From: DASVAL01 sp035649575
GTDB taxonomy: Bacteria > Planctomycetota > UBA1135 > UBA2386
DNA length: 8,569 nucleotides
Direction: 5' to 3'
Assembly (NCBI GenBank): GCA_035649575.1
Contig: DASRJH010000018.1
Span: 1-8,569 of the forward strand
Position numbers and translations under genes: made by a program. Below are positions 6,267 through 8,569 of this stretch, piece after piece (positions within the stretch are counted from its first letter, which is position 1; each line of letters starts with the position of its first letter). The notes below the pieces were generated by a model, which worked only from the letters and a program-made list of their open reading frames with translations, was not told the DNA's origin and did no database searches.

Positions 6267-7871
6267 TCACTGTCCGCGCAGTTCGTGTTTGGCAGTCGCG
6301 GCGTAGGCGAGTGTCGCAGGGTCGAAGACGAGCCACTGCGCGACGATCGACGTCCCGAGCGTCGGAACGAGTTGGAAGGGGAAGTCGACGGCAGCGTAGC
6401 CGCGGTCGATGCCGGTGGTGCCGAGGATGCGCCATTCGGATGCCAACGGGCCAACGTGGAGTTCGCAGCCGGTCAAACCGAATGGAGTCAAGTTGATCGG
6501 CAGGGGCAGGCCGCCGTAACTGGTCTGGTTCGCGAGCGCGAGGTTGAGGAAGGCAACGGCACCTGGTGGTGCCTTCGCGATCGTGACGCGGGCACCGGTC
6601 GTGGTCTGGCGGGCACCGATCAGCGGCGGTTGGCCGCTGCTCGAACACGCGACTCCGGTCACCGGGCCCTGGCCCGCGCGAGCCATGTCGTAGGCGCGGA
6701 TGCGGCCATGGTAGGTGCCGGTAGTCCACCAGTTGATGTCCATCCAGGCAACCACAGGATAGGGACTGCCCGGCTGTACGCCGAGGCTCGCCGATGTCTC
6801 CATCCAGCCGCTGGTGCCGTTGTGGCCCGTCGTGGATTGGAAGTTGTCGAGGTGCCACAGCTCCGTGCCGTCGCGACCCGAAGTACAGATCGTGCGGCCG
6901 CGCACGTTCAGAGACAGGTACCAGTCGGCACCCGTGACGATGTCGCCGACGCCGTCCTGGTCGAAGTCCTCCCCCGTGACCACCGAGTTCGCGTAGTCGA
7001 CCCAACTGCGGATCACGGCCCCGGTCTGACCCGAGTAGGCGACTGCGATCTCGCGCGAGGCGGACCAGTACGCAAAAGCCGCCCAGTCGTTGACGCCGTC
7101 GCCGTCGATGTCGCCGAGGTTGCTGACGTGTTCCGAGGTCTTGTCCCCGGGCAGCAGGCCAAAGCCTTGACGGATGAGCGCTCCCGACTGTCCCGACAAC
7201 AGCATCTGCACGCCGCGGCCGCTGGTGTCGTTGCAGCCGACCAGGAAGTCGTCGCAACCGTCGCTGTTCATGTCACCCATCTTGCACAGGCTGATCGCGA
7301 TGAGTCCCTGGGACAGGCACGGCACGATGTACCGTAGCGCGCCGTCGGTGTCGTAGACGAAGATATCCGACATGCTCGTGTGCTTCGTGATCGTCACGAA
7401 GTCCGGCCTACCGTCACCGGTGACGTCGAGGTCGCCGAGCATGACGGCGCCGAACTGACCGCTCGATGATCCGGTCACCTGCCACAGCACCCTATTGCTC
7501 TTCACCGACAGGATGTCGATTCGCCGGCCGGCCGAGCTGAAACTGTACAGCACGGCAATCTCGGGCTCGCCGTCGCCATCCATGTCGCCCGCGTAGCAGG
7601 CCACCGGGTCGTGGTAGTAGCCGTCGTCCCTGGTCCACAACGTCGAGCCATCGAAGCCAGACGTGATCTGCAGGGTCGCGTACCCCACCGGCCCAACCAT
7701 GATGACGCGCAGGAAGTCGCGGTAGCCATCGCGGTCGTAGTCGACGAACGGCATCATGCGGAGGTACTCAATCGTCGAGGGCCCCGCCCCGGGTACCTGC
7801 CATCGCAGTTGTTGCGCGGAGGCGGTAGCGGATGCAAGGCTAAGACTCAGGAAGAAAAGTGCGTTCTTCAT
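6267..7871 (-). CDS. Secreted FG-GAP/VCBS repeat protein
   Basis: This is a 534-residue exported protein. The ATG at 7869-7871 opens a clear signal peptide (NALFFLSLSLASATASA at 3-19, cleavage near ASA-QQ) and overlaps the preceding stop as ATGA; the open frame further upstream has neither feature. Six calcium-loop motifs of the FG-GAP integrin-type propeller follow: DYDRDG at 44-49, DMDGDG at 96-101, DLDVTGDG at 147-154 (two residues longer than the others), DMNSDG at 200-205, DIDGDG at 254-259 and DFDQDG at 302-307. Each is followed by the usual D-F/I-hydrophobic strand. Such propellers bind calcium and usually mediate adhesion or carbohydrate or protein binding at the cell surface. Residues 417-534 form a distinct beta-rich end domain with APPGAVAFLNLAL at 434-446 and LPLPINLTPFGLTGCEL at 455-471, of a kind I associate with the C-termini of many planctomycete secreted proteins. 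No catalytic domain is visible. No Shine-Dalgarno sequence is seen. Confidence 0.87.
   Translation of the reverse strand: MKNALFFLSLSLASATASAQQLRWQVPGAGPSTIEYLRMMPFVDYDRDGYRDFLRVIMVGPVGYATLQITSGFDGSTLWTRDDGYYHDPVACYAGDMDGDGEPEIAVLYSFSSAGRRIDILSVKSNRVLWQVTGSSSGQFGAVMLGDLDVTGDGRPDFVTITKHTSMSDIFVYDTDGALRYIVPCLSQGLIAISLCKMGDMNSDGCDDFLVGCNDTSGRGVQMLLSGQSGALIRQGFGLLPGDKTSEHVSNLGDIDGDGVNDWAAFAYWSASREIAVAYSGQTGAVIRSWVDYANSVVTGEDFDQDGVGDIVTGADWYLSLNVRGRTICTSGRDGTELWHLDNFQSTTGHNGTSGWMETSASLGVQPGSPYPVVAWMDINWWTTGTYHGRIRAYDMARAGQGPVTGVACSSSGQPPLIGARQTTTGARVTIAKAPPGAVAFLNLALANQTSYGGLPLPINLTPFGLTGCELHVGPLASEWRILGTTGIDRGYAAVDFPFQLVPTLGTSIVAQWLVFDPATLAYAATAKHELRGQ
7868..7871 (-). other. ATGA stop-start overlap
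   Basis: On the minus strand TGA ends the galactose-oxidase-like fragment and the overlapping ATG starts the FG-GAP protein. This suggests the two were, or still are, translated as a coupled pair. Confidence 0.7.
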
Positions 7872-8131
7872 TGGACCATGACCCAGAGCGCGCTCGAAAC
7901 GGCGGGACTGTTGGTGACCAGGAACAACATGTAGAACCCGCGCGGCGCTAGGGTTTCGAGTTCCGGGCAGGTGATCCGCACTTCGTGCCCGTTGTTGATC
8001 TCGACCTTCGCCTCGATGTAGCGCTGGTGCATGTCGCTGTGGTGGGTAACCGATCCCGGCGCCATCAACACCGCCTTCTGGACCGCGACGCCGAGCGGCA
8101 GCGGGTCGCAGGAACGAGACGATAGTCGCAC
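7868..8131 (-). pseudogene. Orphan C-terminal domain of a galactose-oxidase-like protein
   Basis: The 87-residue frame opens with a GTG at 8129-8131 and is closed upstream by an in-frame TGA at 8144-8146. From about residue 17 it matches the C-terminal E-set domain of galactose oxidase and related kelch oxidases (DUF1929): KAVLMAPGSVTHHSDMHQR at 19-37 and LAPRGFYMLFLVTNSPAVSS at 61-80. H30 sits where galactose oxidase has a copper-ligand histidine in its THxxNxDQR motif. The kelch propeller, the Tyr-Cys cofactor region and the first strands of this domain are all absent, and none of the three minus frames in 8132-8250 restores them. It is most simply the 3' remnant of a truncated secreted oxidase gene. 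A free-standing short protein is possible but would lack a signal peptide. Its stop overlaps the FG-GAP start. Confidence 0.65.
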
Positions 8132-8234
8132 TGCACTCAGACGTCACACCCCCCAAACCCGTTCTGGCGACGCCCCAAGGTCCTCCGCGGCGGCGAAGTT
8201 GCAGCGCAAGCATCCCCGACACGCCTCTCGATCC

Positions 8235-8260
8235 CGCGCCGTGGCGCGCGTCACGGCGCG
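8235..8260. terminator. Hairpin straddling the stop of the right-edge gene
   Basis: CGCGCCGTG at 8235-8243 pairs with CACGGCGCG at 8252-8260 around an 8-base loop. The right arm includes part of the TGA stop at 8251-8253 of the leftward gene. No T-run follows, and in GC-rich DNA a 9-bp stem can arise by chance, so this is only a candidate terminator or attenuating stem. Confidence 0.3.
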
Positions 8261-8569
8261 CGCACGGCGAGCAGCATCTCGACTCCGCATGCGGCGGGCG
8301 AACGCAGCGCGCGCCGGACACTCTCGAGCTCGCCGCCGAGGATCTCCGGCATGGCGGTATCGCGATCCCACTTGCCCCAGCTGCATCCGCCGAACGTCGC
8401 CACGCCGCCGACCGTCGCGAGGAAGTCCCAGTCGCTCGCGCGTTCGACGAGCTCGCAATGCACCGTCGCACCGGTGCCGTCGCCGTCCCGCGCGAAGTGC
8501 AGCACGATGGACTTGCCGGCGCACGCGTCCGTGCGAGCAACCTCGAACAGCTTCTCGACCAGCACGCTC
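8251..8569 (-). CDS. Small protein of unknown function (5' partial)
   Basis: An open frame runs from the right edge to a TGA at 8251-8253, giving 105 readable residues. A GTG at 8563-8565 could be the start, but the frame is open to the edge, so the true start is probably outside the window. The sequence is mixed and protein-like, with FEVARTDACAGKSIVLHF early, a Gly/Trp-rich middle (VGGVATFGGCSWGKWDRD) and a helical end (LESVRRALRSPAACGVEML). It has four cysteines and no membrane segment. I do not recognise the family. It is followed on the same strand by about 100 bases without a gene and then the galactose-oxidase-like fragment; any operon link is unproven. Confidence 0.55.
   Translation of the reverse strand, partial: SVLVEKLFEVARTDACAGKSIVLHFARDGDGTGATVHCELVERASDWDFLATVGGVATFGGCSWGKWDRDTAMPEILGGELESVRRALRSPAACGVEMLLAVRAP

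Noticed and set aside
6061..7257. Minus-strand open frame of 398 codons overlapping the FG-GAP gene
   Set aside because: It is an out-of-frame shadow rich in Arg, Pro and Gly; the true frame carries six calcium-loop motifs and a signal peptide.

Overview
The window is GC-rich, gene-dense bacterial DNA, with no rRNA, tRNA, insertion sequence or CRISPR array visible. The gene content points to a planctomycete or a similar environmental lineage: secreted beta-propeller proteins, an FG-GAP protein with a C-terminal module I associate with planctomycete secreted proteins, a many-membrane-pass glycosyltransferase-like protein, and no clear Shine-Dalgarno sequence before the starts examined. That assignment is inference.

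Left arm (1-3404, minus strand). Three genes run leftwards as a probable operon. The first is a secreted HEAT-repeat plus five-unit beta-propeller protein (2331-3404). The second is a secreted PQQ-type beta-propeller (1073-2251). The third is a cytoplasmic protein that starts at 1076 and runs off the left edge. It overlaps the stop of the second gene by an ATGA junction. This third gene is the most notable item in the window. It reads as one uninterrupted frame containing an ArsN2-like GNAT acetyltransferase, a cupin, and a winged-helix plus alkylmercury-lyase (MerB)-like region, an architecture I do not know from described systems.

Middle (3405-5657). A 120-base divergent intergenic region separates the operon from a rightward gene for a 710-residue membrane protein. 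Its N-terminal half resembles GT-C (PMT/TMTC-type) glycosyltransferases. Its soluble C-terminal half is unrecognised.

Right arm (5658-8569, minus strand). From the right edge leftwards there is a 5'-partial small protein gene of unknown function, an orphan C-terminal domain of a galactose-oxidase-like protein, and a secreted FG-GAP protein whose start overlaps the orphan domain's stop (ATGA). Next come about 600 bases holding what looks like the C-terminal remnant of another gene, apparently frameshifted, followed by a perfect 12-bp hairpin that probably ends leftward transcription. The FG-GAP gene is thus flanked by two orphan C-terminal fragments, which suggests past rearrangement.

Functionally, the left operon may pair envelope propeller proteins with a metal/metalloid (arsenic, mercury or organometal) detoxification or sensing protein. 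That link rests on gene order and translational overlap, not on shared chemistry visible in the sequence.
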